From: Candidatus Parvarchaeota archaeon
Lineage (GTDB): Archaea > Nanobdellota > Nanobdellia > Parvarchaeales > Parvarchaeaceae
Assembly (NCBI GenBank): GCA_030044235.1
Contig: JASHWD010000035.1
Coordinates: 1 to 19,032, forward strand
Length of the DNA stretch: 19,032 bases
Reading direction: 5' to 3'
The position numbers and the translations under genes are program-made. The notes beneath the pieces are model-generated. The model did not search any database. It was not told where the DNA came from and was given only the letters and a program-made list of their open reading frames with translations. Numbering within the stretch: position 1 is the stretch's first letter; every line of letters starts with the position of its first letter. This document shows, piece after piece, positions 1 to 7,151 of the stretch.

Positions 1-45
1 GTCGACTCGAGAGGCCGACGTCCTTGGCCGCTAGACTACGAGGGC
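1..45 (-). tRNA. tRNA-Glu (anticodon CTC), 5' part only, truncated by the window edge
   Basis: Read on the minus strand from position 45, the sequence folds as the first 45 nt of a tRNA. There is a 7-nt 5' acceptor strand (45-39), then TA at tRNA positions 8-9. A D arm follows with stem GTCT/GGAC and a GG in the loop. A 5-bp anticodon stem TCGGC/GTCGA encloses the 7-nt loop CTCTCGA, with U33 before anticodon CTC (plus-strand 9-11), which reads the Glu codon GAG. The T arm and 3' acceptor strand lie beyond base 1, so the acceptor pairing cannot be checked. The stretch is much richer in G+C than its surroundings, as tRNA genes in AT-rich genomes are. Confidence 0.85.
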
Positions 46-113
46 ACTTAATTACTTATTGGCAATATAATAAATAAAGATACTTCTATCTTTTCTTTTG
101 AAACTTTAAGTAA

Positions 114-121
114 GTATATTA
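114..121 (+). promoter_or_regulatory. TATA box of the permease-Pelota transcript
   Basis: GTATATTA is centred about 26 nt upstream of the permease ATG at 144, the spacing expected if transcription starts at or next to the start codon. No Shine-Dalgarno motif precedes the ATG. The AT-rich stretch at 64-76 probably also serves as the minus-strand promoter of the tRNA-Glu gene. Confidence 0.5.
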
Positions 122-143
122 GTAAAAATAAATTAAATAGATA

Positions 144-1256
144 ATGAATAGCAGATACCTTGCGGCGATTGGTACTATAATAGGTACGGTTATAGGGGCA
201 GGAATACTCGCTCTGCCATACGCTGTATCAAAATCGGGTTTTCTAGTTGGTGTTATACTTATTCTCGTAGTTGGAATTGCGTCAATTCTAATAATGATGT
301 ACACGGGCGAACTATCATTTAGGCTAAAAAAAATACATCAACTCCCGGTTTTAATAAGTAAATATACGGGGAAAAGATTTAGATTGGCCATACTCATTCT
401 TCAGGTTTTGATACTCTATGGAGCGATACTGGCTTATCTTATAGCGATGGGGGATTCTTTGCAAACACTGTTGGGGGTGCCATACATCTTATCCGTTCTT
501 CTTGTTTTTGCATTATCTGCGCCAATAATATATCAAGGATATAGGTGGGTTGAAGATGCCGAAGTTCCACTTTCTGCTATTAAATTATCTCTTATAATCA
601 TAGTTGCTTTTATAGTGCTGTTTTCGGCTAAAGTAAATAACCTGGCGGCTGTAAACACGGGTAATATTTTCGCACCATTCGGCGTAATTCTTTTTGCGAT
701 GATGGGATTTAGCGTAATACCAGAAATAAGAGAAGAAGTATCAGATAACAAAAATGACTTTAATAAAGCCATTATAATTTCAATGATTATAACTATCCTA
801 ATTTACATCTTCTTTGCCGCAGCTTTTGTTGGGGCATTTGGTCCGAGCGTTTCAGCGATAGCAACCAACTCAATTACTTCAGGTTCTTTTAGTTTCTTTT
901 ATTATCTTCTTACGATTTTCTTAGTAGTCACACCGTATATAGCGCTAAGTCTTGTAATAGTAGACGCATTTAATTACGATTTCAAAATAAAAAGAAATTA
1001 TAGTTTTTGGCTTACTATGTTAATACCACTTGGCTTAGCACTTTTGAATCTAAATTTTGCGCACGTTTTGCAGATTACCGGCGGCATACTTCTGCCGATT
1101 TTATCTCTAATGATTCTAATCACTATATACAGAGAAAGGCGAATCGCCGGAAAAAGTAAGATCTATAATGTTCCAGGCGGCATATATCTTCTCATCTTTA
1201 CAGCAGTAGTGATGATATTAGGATTTTGCTACACATTGGCTTACGTTTTATTATGA
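144..1256 (+). CDS. APC-superfamily amino-acid permease (aromatic/hydroxy amino-acid type)
   Basis: This 370-residue protein is almost entirely hydrophobic, with about 10-11 predicted membrane helices. Near the N-terminus (residues 10-25) it has a glycine-rich first helix, GTIIGTVIGAGILALP. That unwound-helix motif is typical of APC transporters and closest in style to the Trp/Tyr permease branch (Pfam PF03222-like). The likely role is proton- or ion-coupled amino-acid uptake across the cytoplasmic membrane. The substrate cannot be read from sequence. The ATG at 144 lies about 26 nt after a TATA box and without an RBS, suggesting leaderless translation. Its TGA overlaps the ATG of the Pelota gene (ATGA), so the two are probably one transcript. 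The family call is solid and the substrate unknown. Confidence 0.85.
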   Translation: MNSRYLAAIGTIIGTVIGAGILALPYAVSKSGFLVGVILILVVGIASILIMMYTGELSFRLKKIHQLPVLISKYTGKRFRLAILILQVLILYGAILAYLIAMGDSLQTLLGVPYILSVLLVFALSAPIIYQGYRWVEDAEVPLSAIKLSLIIIVAFIVLFSAKVNNLAAVNTGNIFAPFGVILFAMMGFSVIPEIREEVSDNKNDFNKAIIISMIITILIYIFFAAAFVGAFGPSVSAIATNSITSGSFSFFYYLLTIFLVVTPYIALSLVIVDAFNYDFKIKRNYSFWLTMLIPLGLALLNLNFAHVLQITGGILLPILSLMILITIYRERRIAGKSKIYNVPGGIYLLIFTAVVMILGFCYTLAYVLL

Positions 1257-2242
1257 AATTGGTAAAATTAGACAAAAAAAGAGGCATCTTGAAGGCCATA
1301 ACAAAATCTTATGATGACTTGATAATACTAAGTTATGTAATAGAGCCGGGTGATAGACTAATCGCATATTCTCGTAGGAAAATAAATGTTGGCGCAGCGC
1401 CGGAAATAAAATTAGTAAAAATAGCTATAGCAGTTGAAAAGATATCTCTTGAAGAAACCTCTTTAGGAGTTAGTGGAAAAATAATGAGCTCATCGGATGA
1501 AAATGTGCCCTTACACAAGTATCACACAATATATTTAAGAGCAGGAAACGGATTCATTTTGCAGAAAGATAAGCTTTTATCATTCCAGGCGAACATGGTT
1601 CTTAAATCTCAAGAAAGGTCACCGAGAATACTTATCTGCGTATATGAAGAAGGATATGCTATCTTCTATAAGATTACAAATTATTCCCTTAAACGTCTTT
1701 ATGAGATAAAAGAGAATGTTTCAGGGAAACGATTTAAGAATGAAACTAGATCGAATTTTATCACTAGACTCGTGGAGCAGATTATCGAAGAATATAACAA
1801 AATAAATTGGAGTCTTGTTATAGTGGCAGGAAAATCCATGGAAAACGAAGAGTTGAAGAAAAGCGCTCTAAAGGACTTGAAAATACAATATGAAACAGTT
1901 TCTTATGCTGATACGGGCCTTAAGGAAATAACCTCTAATCAAAAAATAAGTTCGTTACTTAAAAATACGAAAATAGCCACGCAAAGAAATATGATAAAAG
2001 ATTACATAAATGAAATTTCTAATGGCAATTCTTTGTATGTTTACGGGTTTCAAAAAATAAAAGAGAAGATGCTTTTTGAAAAGCCAGAGGAGGCATTACT
2101 TTCGAAAGAGTTCGTTATGTCACATAAGGAACTCGTAGAAGAACTCGATAAAGTAGGAACAAATATAATTTTCTTTGACGAAAAGGACGAGTCCCTAGAC
2201 TTACTGAATGGTTTCGGCGGCGGGATATTTAAATTTTCTTAG
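1253..2242 (+). CDS. pelA: Pelota/Dom34 ribosome-rescue and mRNA surveillance factor
   Basis: This 329-residue homologue of archaeal Pelota recognises stalled ribosomes with an empty A site and, with EF-1A and ABCE1, promotes subunit splitting. Three domains can be followed. An N-terminal Sm-like domain (about 1-125) contains the GD turn and RRK near residues 33-43. A central eRF1-like domain (about 125-230) ends with SYADTGLKEI at 217-226. The C-terminal eRF1_3-like domain runs from about 230 to 329. It lacks a GGQ motif, as expected for Pelota rather than aRF1. It is slightly short for the family, and its end (GFGGGIFKFS) departs from the usual GGIAAILRY-like tail. I chose the ATG at 1253, which overlaps the permease stop as ATGA; an upstream TTG at 1226 would add nine unrelated residues. 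Its stop overlaps that of the convergent AsnRS gene by 4 bp. Confidence 0.92.
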   Translation: MKLVKLDKKRGILKAITKSYDDLIILSYVIEPGDRLIAYSRRKINVGAAPEIKLVKIAIAVEKISLEETSLGVSGKIMSSSDENVPLHKYHTIYLRAGNGFILQKDKLLSFQANMVLKSQERSPRILICVYEEGYAIFYKITNYSLKRLYEIKENVSGKRFKNETRSNFITRLVEQIIEEYNKINWSLVIVAGKSMENEELKKSALKDLKIQYETVSYADTGLKEITSNQKISSLLKNTKIATQRNMIKDYINEISNGNSLYVYGFQKIKEKMLFEKPEEALLSKEFVMSHKELVEELDKVGTNIIFFDEKDESLDLLNGFGGGIFKFS

Positions 2243-3525
2243 GGGTAGATTCTTCTAGGTGTTCTTGGAAAAGGTACTACGTACATTATATGTGGAAGTT
2301 TGCATATCCACATAACTAATCTATCAACTCCCAAACCAAAACCCGAATGTGGTATTGCGCCGTATCTCCTGAGGTCAACGTACCACTTATAATCTTCGGG
2401 ATTTAAACCATCCTCTTCTAACCTTTTTAATAAGGTTTCCTTGTCATCTACTCTCTGCCCACCACCAATTATTTCCCCATAACCTTCTGGTGCTAAGAGG
2501 TCATTGCATAAGACATGAGTCGGATCAGCAGGATCTGGTTTGTGATAAAAAGGCTTTAATTTAATTGGGTAATTCATTGCAAATACCGGCACATCTAACT
2601 TAGAAGTTATTACTCTTTCTTCGTCAGCGCCCAAATCTGCGCCGTATTCAAGTTTTAAACCATTTTTATTTGCTAAGTCTATTACAGATTCGTAGTTCAT
2701 TCTCAAGAATGGCTTTTCAACGACGTTTTTAAGAATAGTCTGGTCACGTTTAAGTATATTTAGCTCTACCTGGTTATTTAATAGCACGTTTTTTACTACA
2801 TGTTTTATTAGTCGTTCTTCTAAGTCAATTACGCCGTTTAAATCAAGAAAAGCTACTTCTGTCTCAGCGTGCCAGAATTCAGTCAGATGCCTCCAAGTTC
2901 TACTGTTCTCTGCTCTAAATGAAGGCGCAACAGTGTATATCTTCCAGAGAGAGTTTACCATCGCTTCCGCATAAAGCTGCCAACTTTGCGAAAGGTAAGC
3001 TTTTTTATCAAAGTATTTTATCTCGAATAAAGTCGAACCACCCTCTACGCTGCCGCCAACAAATGACGGAGATTGTATCTCGTAGAAGCCATCGTTTCTA
3101 AAAAACTCGTGTATGCTTTCAAAAACAGTCGATCTTATCTTCATTATTGCAGTTACTCTTCTGCTTCTTAACCATAGGTGTCGATTGTCAAAAAGAAATA
3201 CTTTTTTATGCCCCTTTTTTATCGGGAATGGCTCAGCAAGGCCGTATATTTTTAGGTCGTCTATAGAAATTTCATAGCCACCCTCTGCCCTCTTATCTTC
3301 TTTTAGCTTGCCTGTCAACTCCAAAGAAGATTCTCTTGTGATTTTGCTTACTTCTGGAAACGTTTTATCGGCAGCGTGCGAGACACATTGTATAACGCCA
3401 GAAGGGTCTCGAAGCATTAGAAAAACATTATTTTTGCCTTTTCGTATGTTGCTTACGAATCCTTTAAGAGTAACCGAACTACCTATATGTTCTTTATTTG
3501 CTATATCAGATATAAGAAGACCCAT
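2239..3525 (-). CDS. asnS: Asparaginyl-tRNA synthetase (archaeal/eukaryal class IIb)
   Basis: It charges tRNA-Asn with asparagine using ATP. An N-terminal OB-fold anticodon-binding domain (about 1-105) precedes a class II catalytic core. Motif 2 lies at 203-221 (FRAENSRTWRHLTEFWHAE) and motif 3 at 395-407 (GFGLGVDRLVMWI). The core also contains EGGSTLF and YLSQSWQLYAEAMV. AsnRS is preferred over AspRS because of the YG.IPHSGFG context and the PFPRTPRRIYP terminus; AspRS normally has a PRD/LFPRD ending there. The length of 428 residues is normal. The ATG at 3525 lies about 24 nt from a minus-strand TATA box. A functional AsnRS implies direct Asn-tRNA formation rather than relying on the Asp-tRNA amidotransferase route. 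Confidence 0.92.
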   Translation of the reverse strand: MGLLISDIANKEHIGSSVTLKGFVSNIRKGKNNVFLMLRDPSGVIQCVSHAADKTFPEVSKITRESSLELTGKLKEDKRAEGGYEISIDDLKIYGLAEPFPIKKGHKKVFLFDNRHLWLRSRRVTAIMKIRSTVFESIHEFFRNDGFYEIQSPSFVGGSVEGGSTLFEIKYFDKKAYLSQSWQLYAEAMVNSLWKIYTVAPSFRAENSRTWRHLTEFWHAETEVAFLDLNGVIDLEERLIKHVVKNVLLNNQVELNILKRDQTILKNVVEKPFLRMNYESVIDLANKNGLKLEYGADLGADEERVITSKLDVPVFAMNYPIKLKPFYHKPDPADPTHVLCNDLLAPEGYGEIIGGGQRVDDKETLLKRLEEDGLNPEDYKWYVDLRRYGAIPHSGFGLGVDRLVMWICKLPHIMYVVPFPRTPRRIYP

Positions 3526-3544
3526 ACACTATCTTATAGAGCTA

Positions 3545-3552
3545 ATTATTTA
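3545..3552 (-). promoter_or_regulatory. TATA box of asnS
   Basis: On the minus strand, TTAAATAA is centred about 24 nt before the asnS ATG at 3525, and no Shine-Dalgarno motif lies between them. This fits a leaderless mRNA. It sits in the 155-bp divergent spacer shared with the EF-1A gene. Confidence 0.55.
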
Positions 3553-3614
3553 AGATTTTATTGCCACTTGCTCTTAAAACTTAGGCACCCGGCGCATTCT
3601 TAGCAAAACAAAAG

Positions 3615-3623
3615 CTTTAAATA
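3615..3623 (+). promoter_or_regulatory. TATA box of the EF-1A gene, giving a leadered mRNA
   Basis: CTTTAAATA, preceded by the purine-rich AAAG (BRE-like), is centred about 61 nt before the ATG at 3681. The predicted transcription start is near 3645, leaving a leader of about 35 nt, unlike the other promoters in the window. Confidence 0.55.
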
Positions 3624-3668
3624 ATGTAAGATTGATTTATAATATAATAAAATTGAGGTAAAACTCAA

Positions 3669-3676
3669 GAGGCGAT
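3669..3676 (+). promoter_or_regulatory. Shine-Dalgarno site of the EF-1A gene
   Basis: GAGGCGAT differs by one base from GAGGTGAT, the complement of the conserved archaeal 16S 3' end, and lies 4 nt before the ATG. A second GAGGT lies at 3655-3659. Most other starts here have no such motif. Confidence 0.65.
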
Positions 3677-3680
3677 TAAA

Positions 3681-4955
3681 ATGGCAGAAACTAAACCACA
3701 CATGAATTTGATCTTTGTAGGTCACGTAGACTCGGGTAAGTCTACAACAGTAGGAAGACTTCTTTACGAGACCGGAAGCTTCAGCGAACAGGATAAGGCG
3801 AAGATTCAGAAGGAGATTCAAACATTAGGTAAAGTAGACTTCGAATTTGCTTATTTCTTAGACACTTCAGGTGAAGAGAGAAAGAAAGGTGTAACCATTG
3901 ACCTTAGCCACCAAAAGTTTGTTAGCGACAAGTATGAATTTACAATAATTGACGCACCAGGACACGTAGACTTTATTAAGAACATGATTACCGGTGCTTC
4001 AGAAGCAGATGCGGCTGTTCTAGTCGTGGACGGAAAAGAAGGGGTAGCGCCACAAACAAGAGAGCACACGTATCTTATCAGAGTATTTGGTATAAAGAGC
4101 CTTACTATTGCGATAAATAAAATGGACCTTCTTGGCTATGACCAGAAGAGATTTGAAGCGGTAAAAGATGAGATAATGAAGGTTGTAAAAATCTCGTATC
4201 CAAATGGAGACAAGTTTAACTACATTCCAATATCCTCCAAAGATGGAGTAAACCTAGTTAAGAAATCGGATAAAATGCCATGGTACACAGGTCCCACATT
4301 ACTAGAAGCTCTTAATGCATTGCCTTTACCAGAAAGGCCAACTCAGTTGCCTTTAAGGGTTCCTATAGAAGACGTTTATACAATCCAGGGGGTAGGAACT
4401 GTACCGGTTGGTAAAGTCGTTAGCGGTATAATAAAACCTGGAGATAAAATAATGTTTGAGCCTTCACACGTTTCTGGTGAAGTTAAATCTGTTCAAATGC
4501 ACTTTCAAAACCTTGCACAAGCAGGTCCTGGAGACAATATCGGTTTCAATGTTAGAGGTGTTGAAAAAGAGCAGATAAAGAGAGGAGACGTAGCTGGATT
4601 AGTTTCAAATCCACCAACCGTAGTAACAGAGTTTACTGGTCAGATAATAGTTCTACAGCACCCTACAGCAATTTCTGCTGGATATAGTCCAGTACTTCAC
4701 ACGCATACAGCACAGGTTCCGGTGAAATTCAAGAAGATACTTAAAAAATTAGATCCTAAGACAGGTGCGGTTTTAGAAGAGAACCCAGCAACAATAAAGC
4801 AGGGTGATGCAGCAATAGTGGTATTCGAACCTCTAAAGCCTCTTTCTCTAGAGAAGGCAGACGCAATTCCGCAGCTCGCAGGCTTCGTCGTAAGGGATAT
4901 GGGCCTTACTATAGCAGCAGGAAGATGTACTGACTTAGTGCAGAAGAAAGATTAG
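3681..4955 (+). CDS. tuf: Translation elongation factor 1-alpha (aEF-1A)
   Basis: This GTPase delivers aminoacyl-tRNA to the ribosome; in archaea EF-1A also carries Pelota and aRF1. Its 424 residues are normal. G1 is GHVDSGKS (14-21), the switch I Thr lies in GVTID (70-74), G3 is DAPGH (91-95, catalytic His95 present) and G4 is NKMD (146-149). Two beta-barrel domains follow, ending with VRDMGLTIAAGRC. Several usually invariant EF-1A positions differ. The switch I approach reads DTSGEERKKG (61-70) instead of D-R-L-K-E-E-R-E-R-G. DAPGH is followed by V, not R. Domain 2 has KVVSG (245-249) instead of RVETG. The gene has its own TATA box, leader and strong Shine-Dalgarno site, suiting high expression. 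The family is certain; a divergent paralogue rather than the main EF-1A cannot be excluded from one window. Confidence 0.93.
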   Translation: MAETKPHMNLIFVGHVDSGKSTTVGRLLYETGSFSEQDKAKIQKEIQTLGKVDFEFAYFLDTSGEERKKGVTIDLSHQKFVSDKYEFTIIDAPGHVDFIKNMITGASEADAAVLVVDGKEGVAPQTREHTYLIRVFGIKSLTIAINKMDLLGYDQKRFEAVKDEIMKVVKISYPNGDKFNYIPISSKDGVNLVKKSDKMPWYTGPTLLEALNALPLPERPTQLPLRVPIEDVYTIQGVGTVPVGKVVSGIIKPGDKIMFEPSHVSGEVKSVQMHFQNLAQAGPGDNIGFNVRGVEKEQIKRGDVAGLVSNPPTVVTEFTGQIIVLQHPTAISAGYSPVLHTHTAQVPVKFKKILKKLDPKTGAVLEENPATIKQGDAAIVVFEPLKPLSLEKADAIPQLAGFVVRDMGLTIAAGRCTDLVQKKD

Positions 4956-5022
4956 GAATTCGCAATCGCATAAATTATAAATCAACAATTAGCTCATTCG
5001 CTGAACACAATCTGAATAATCG

Positions 5023-5039
5023 ATTTATTCTTTATTTTT
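5023..5039 (+). terminator. T-rich terminator of the EF-1A transcript
   Basis: A run of mostly T on the plus strand follows the EF-1A stop by about 70 nt without a clear hairpin, which is the usual form of archaeal intrinsic termination. It overlaps the last codons of the convergent topoisomerase gene. Confidence 0.4.
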
Positions 5040-7112
5040 AGGCGTCGAAGTTTCCGTCTTTTTAGCTTTAACCGTCGCTGGCTTTTTTTGTTTTAAATCC
5101 TCTTTTTTTACTTTACATGCAGGATTTACGCAAAATATGTAAGTTCTTTTGCTTTCTTTTGCGTGCCATTCGATCATGTGTATACCGCATTTAGTACACG
5201 TCTGTGGAGATATGAATATGTATCCAGACTGTGGCAAAGGCATACCAAAATGACACTTAGGGTAATCCGCACAGCCTACAAATCTTTTGTGTGTCTTCTT
5301 TGAGATTATCATCTTTAAATTTCCACCGCTTTTAGGACACTTTCCAAATATGTATTGCTGCAGCAAAGCCTTGTGCATGAGCTCTTTTATTTCTTTCCTT
5401 TTACTTACCAGCTTTGAAAGAATTTCTTTTACCATCTTTCTTGAATCATCAACGACTTCTTCCTTAGTCTTTTTACCTAATTCGATCTCTTTCATTTCGT
5501 CTTCTAAGGCGGCAGTAAGCTTAGGGCTAGTCAAATCGTCGGATATTTTCTTAAAATTTTCTATAACAGCAAAAGCCATTTCACTAGGTATCAAAGTTCT
5601 ACTAGCAGAGATATAACGTCTCTCCATAAGTTTCTTTAATATTTCAGGTCTAGTTGCCTTAGTTCCTAATCTAGAATCTTCCATAAGTTTCATCATGCCT
5701 CCCTGTGAATAATGGGATGGCGGAGTTGTCATGTCCTCGATTTCTTCGACTGATTTAACCTTTACTACATCACCCGCTTTAAGTTCAGGCAAAATATTTT
5801 CTTCATATTTAGAATATGTGTAAACATTTCTCCACCCGGGGATTATAGCTCTAGAACCATGTGCAGAAAACTCATTCCCGCCGATGTTAAGCTTTACATT
5901 AATTAATTCTTCCTTAGATGGATTGGATAAAGTCGCTAAAAATCTTCTTGCAATTAAGTCGAATATCTTAGCGTCTTGAGTAGGTAATTTTTCCTTCGGA
6001 AGCATGACTGGGTGTATTGGTGGGTGGTCTTTTGCTTCTTTTCCTTTAGTTGGGTGTAACGGCGTCTTTTTTATTTCTTCTGTAAACTTATTATAACTAG
6101 GTGATTTGCCCAGTTCATCTATAATTTCATTTAAGTTGAGCGTAGGAGGATAAACTTCGCTATCTGTACGCGGATAAGAGACATACCCTTTCATGTAAAG
6201 TCCCTGCACTATTCGCATAGCGTTTGGAACGCTAAAGCCGATAGCAGCAGCGCTCCTTAAAAACCCTGTAGTATTAAACGGCTTTGGAGGAAGAACCTCT
6301 CTTGTCTTTTTTACTGCTTCTTTTATCTTTGCGGTTTTTTGATCCTTTACCTTTCTTAAAGAATTAGCTTTCTTTTCATCAAATATTTTGTCCTCTATGG
6401 ATTCTGCCGTGAACGTTTCTTTGCCAGAATTTATTGTGGCAATAAAACGCCAATACTTTTGTGGCTTGAATATTCTTCTTTCAGCATCTCTGTCAACTAT
6501 TAGCGTAAGTGTAGGCGTCTGTACTCTTCCAACAGAAAGAAAAGAATTGCCAAGTCTCTCTGCAGCTAGAGAGATAAAGCGGGTTAAGACAGCGCCGATT
6601 ATAAGGTCTATTTCTCTCCTTGCATCAGCGCTATCCGAAAGGTTTTTGTCGGGTTTTTTTAGATTTGAAAAGGCATCGTGCAATTCCTTAGTTGTAAGAG
6701 AAGAAAAAACGCTTCTGAAAATCTGCGCATTTTTATTTACGCTTTTTGCCACATCTATAGCTTCAAATCCAATAGATTCTCCTTCTGTATCGTAGTCCGT
6801 CGCAATTATTATTTTATCGGCCTTTTTGGCGTATTTGTTTATAACTTCAATATTATCTAACGCCGTTGGCACATACTCCAATTTTGCGTCTACCAGTTTA
6901 TTTAGTGTTGATTCGTCCCACTTTTTGAAAGATTCTGGATATTTAACATCCTTTATGTGACCTTTTAGCGGAACTATAACTGCGTCTTCACCATTTATTT
7001 TTGTGAACCAGAATTTAACTAAACCGAGTTCTTCGCTCCTCAATTTACTTTCTGCGAGGTTTTTTGCTATAGTCTCTGCGGCCGTACTTTTTTCTGCTAT
7101 TATTAGCTGCAT
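5025..7112 (-). CDS. topA: Archaeal-type DNA topoisomerase I (type IA)
   Basis: It relaxes negative supercoils by transient cleavage of one strand through a 5'-phosphotyrosine. The TOPRIM domain has Glu7 (IIAEKS) and the acidic triad DYDTE at 106-110. SVGRVQTPTL at 194-203 and catalytic Tyr313 in YVSYPRTDS are intact. The C-terminus carries two zinc-ribbon-like modules. The first is at 592-620 (C592, C614, C620), where the second ligand position is Ser595 (CPKSGG). The second is complete at 639-666 (C639, C642, C661, C666). About 29 lysine-rich residues follow and may bind DNA non-specifically. At 695 residues it is of normal length, and no reverse-gyrase helicase domain is attached. The ATG at 7112 lies about 25 nt from its TATA box, and the MFS gene ends 39 bp upstream. 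Confidence 0.94.
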   Translation of the reverse strand: MQLIIAEKSTAAETIAKNLAESKLRSEELGLVKFWFTKINGEDAVIVPLKGHIKDVKYPESFKKWDESTLNKLVDAKLEYVPTALDNIEVINKYAKKADKIIIATDYDTEGESIGFEAIDVAKSVNKNAQIFRSVFSSLTTKELHDAFSNLKKPDKNLSDSADARREIDLIIGAVLTRFISLAAERLGNSFLSVGRVQTPTLTLIVDRDAERRIFKPQKYWRFIATINSGKETFTAESIEDKIFDEKKANSLRKVKDQKTAKIKEAVKKTREVLPPKPFNTTGFLRSAAAIGFSVPNAMRIVQGLYMKGYVSYPRTDSEVYPPTLNLNEIIDELGKSPSYNKFTEEIKKTPLHPTKGKEAKDHPPIHPVMLPKEKLPTQDAKIFDLIARRFLATLSNPSKEELINVKLNIGGNEFSAHGSRAIIPGWRNVYTYSKYEENILPELKAGDVVKVKSVEEIEDMTTPPSHYSQGGMMKLMEDSRLGTKATRPEILKKLMERRYISASRTLIPSEMAFAVIENFKKISDDLTSPKLTAALEDEMKEIELGKKTKEEVVDDSRKMVKEILSKLVSKRKEIKELMHKALLQQYIFGKCPKSGGNLKMIISKKTHKRFVGCADYPKCHFGMPLPQSGYIFISPQTCTKCGIHMIEWHAKESKRTYIFCVNPACKVKKEDLKQKKPATVKAKKTETSTPKNKE

Positions 7113-7132
7113 TATAAAGTTTGAAAATTGTC

Positions 7133-7140
7133 CTATATAA
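7133..7140 (-). promoter_or_regulatory. TATA box of topA
   Basis: TTATATAG on the minus strand is centred about 25 nt before the topA ATG, with no Shine-Dalgarno motif between. It lies in the 39-bp gap after the MFS gene, so topA can be transcribed independently and leaderlessly. Confidence 0.6.
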
Positions 7141-7151
7141 GTATATCTATT

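Noticed and set aside
1..49. Vector or cloning linker (SalI/XhoI sites in a GC-rich stretch)
   Set aside because: The minus strand folds as the 5' 45 nt of tRNA-Glu with correct D stem, anticodon stem, U33 and CTC anticodon. The restriction sites fall in the anticodon arm by chance.
1226..1252. TTG start extending Pelota by nine residues
   Set aside because: The extra residues are read inside the permease in another frame, while the ATG at 1253 gives a normal Pelota N-terminus and an ATGA overlap.
2239..3525. Aspartyl-tRNA synthetase
   Set aside because: The YG.IPHSGFG segment and PFPRTPRRIYP terminus are AsnRS traits. AspRS would show a PRD-type ending.
6388..6795. 135-codon open frame on the plus strand
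   Set aside because: It lies wholly inside topA in the antisense direction, with no promoter or recognisable protein; a shadow of the real gene.
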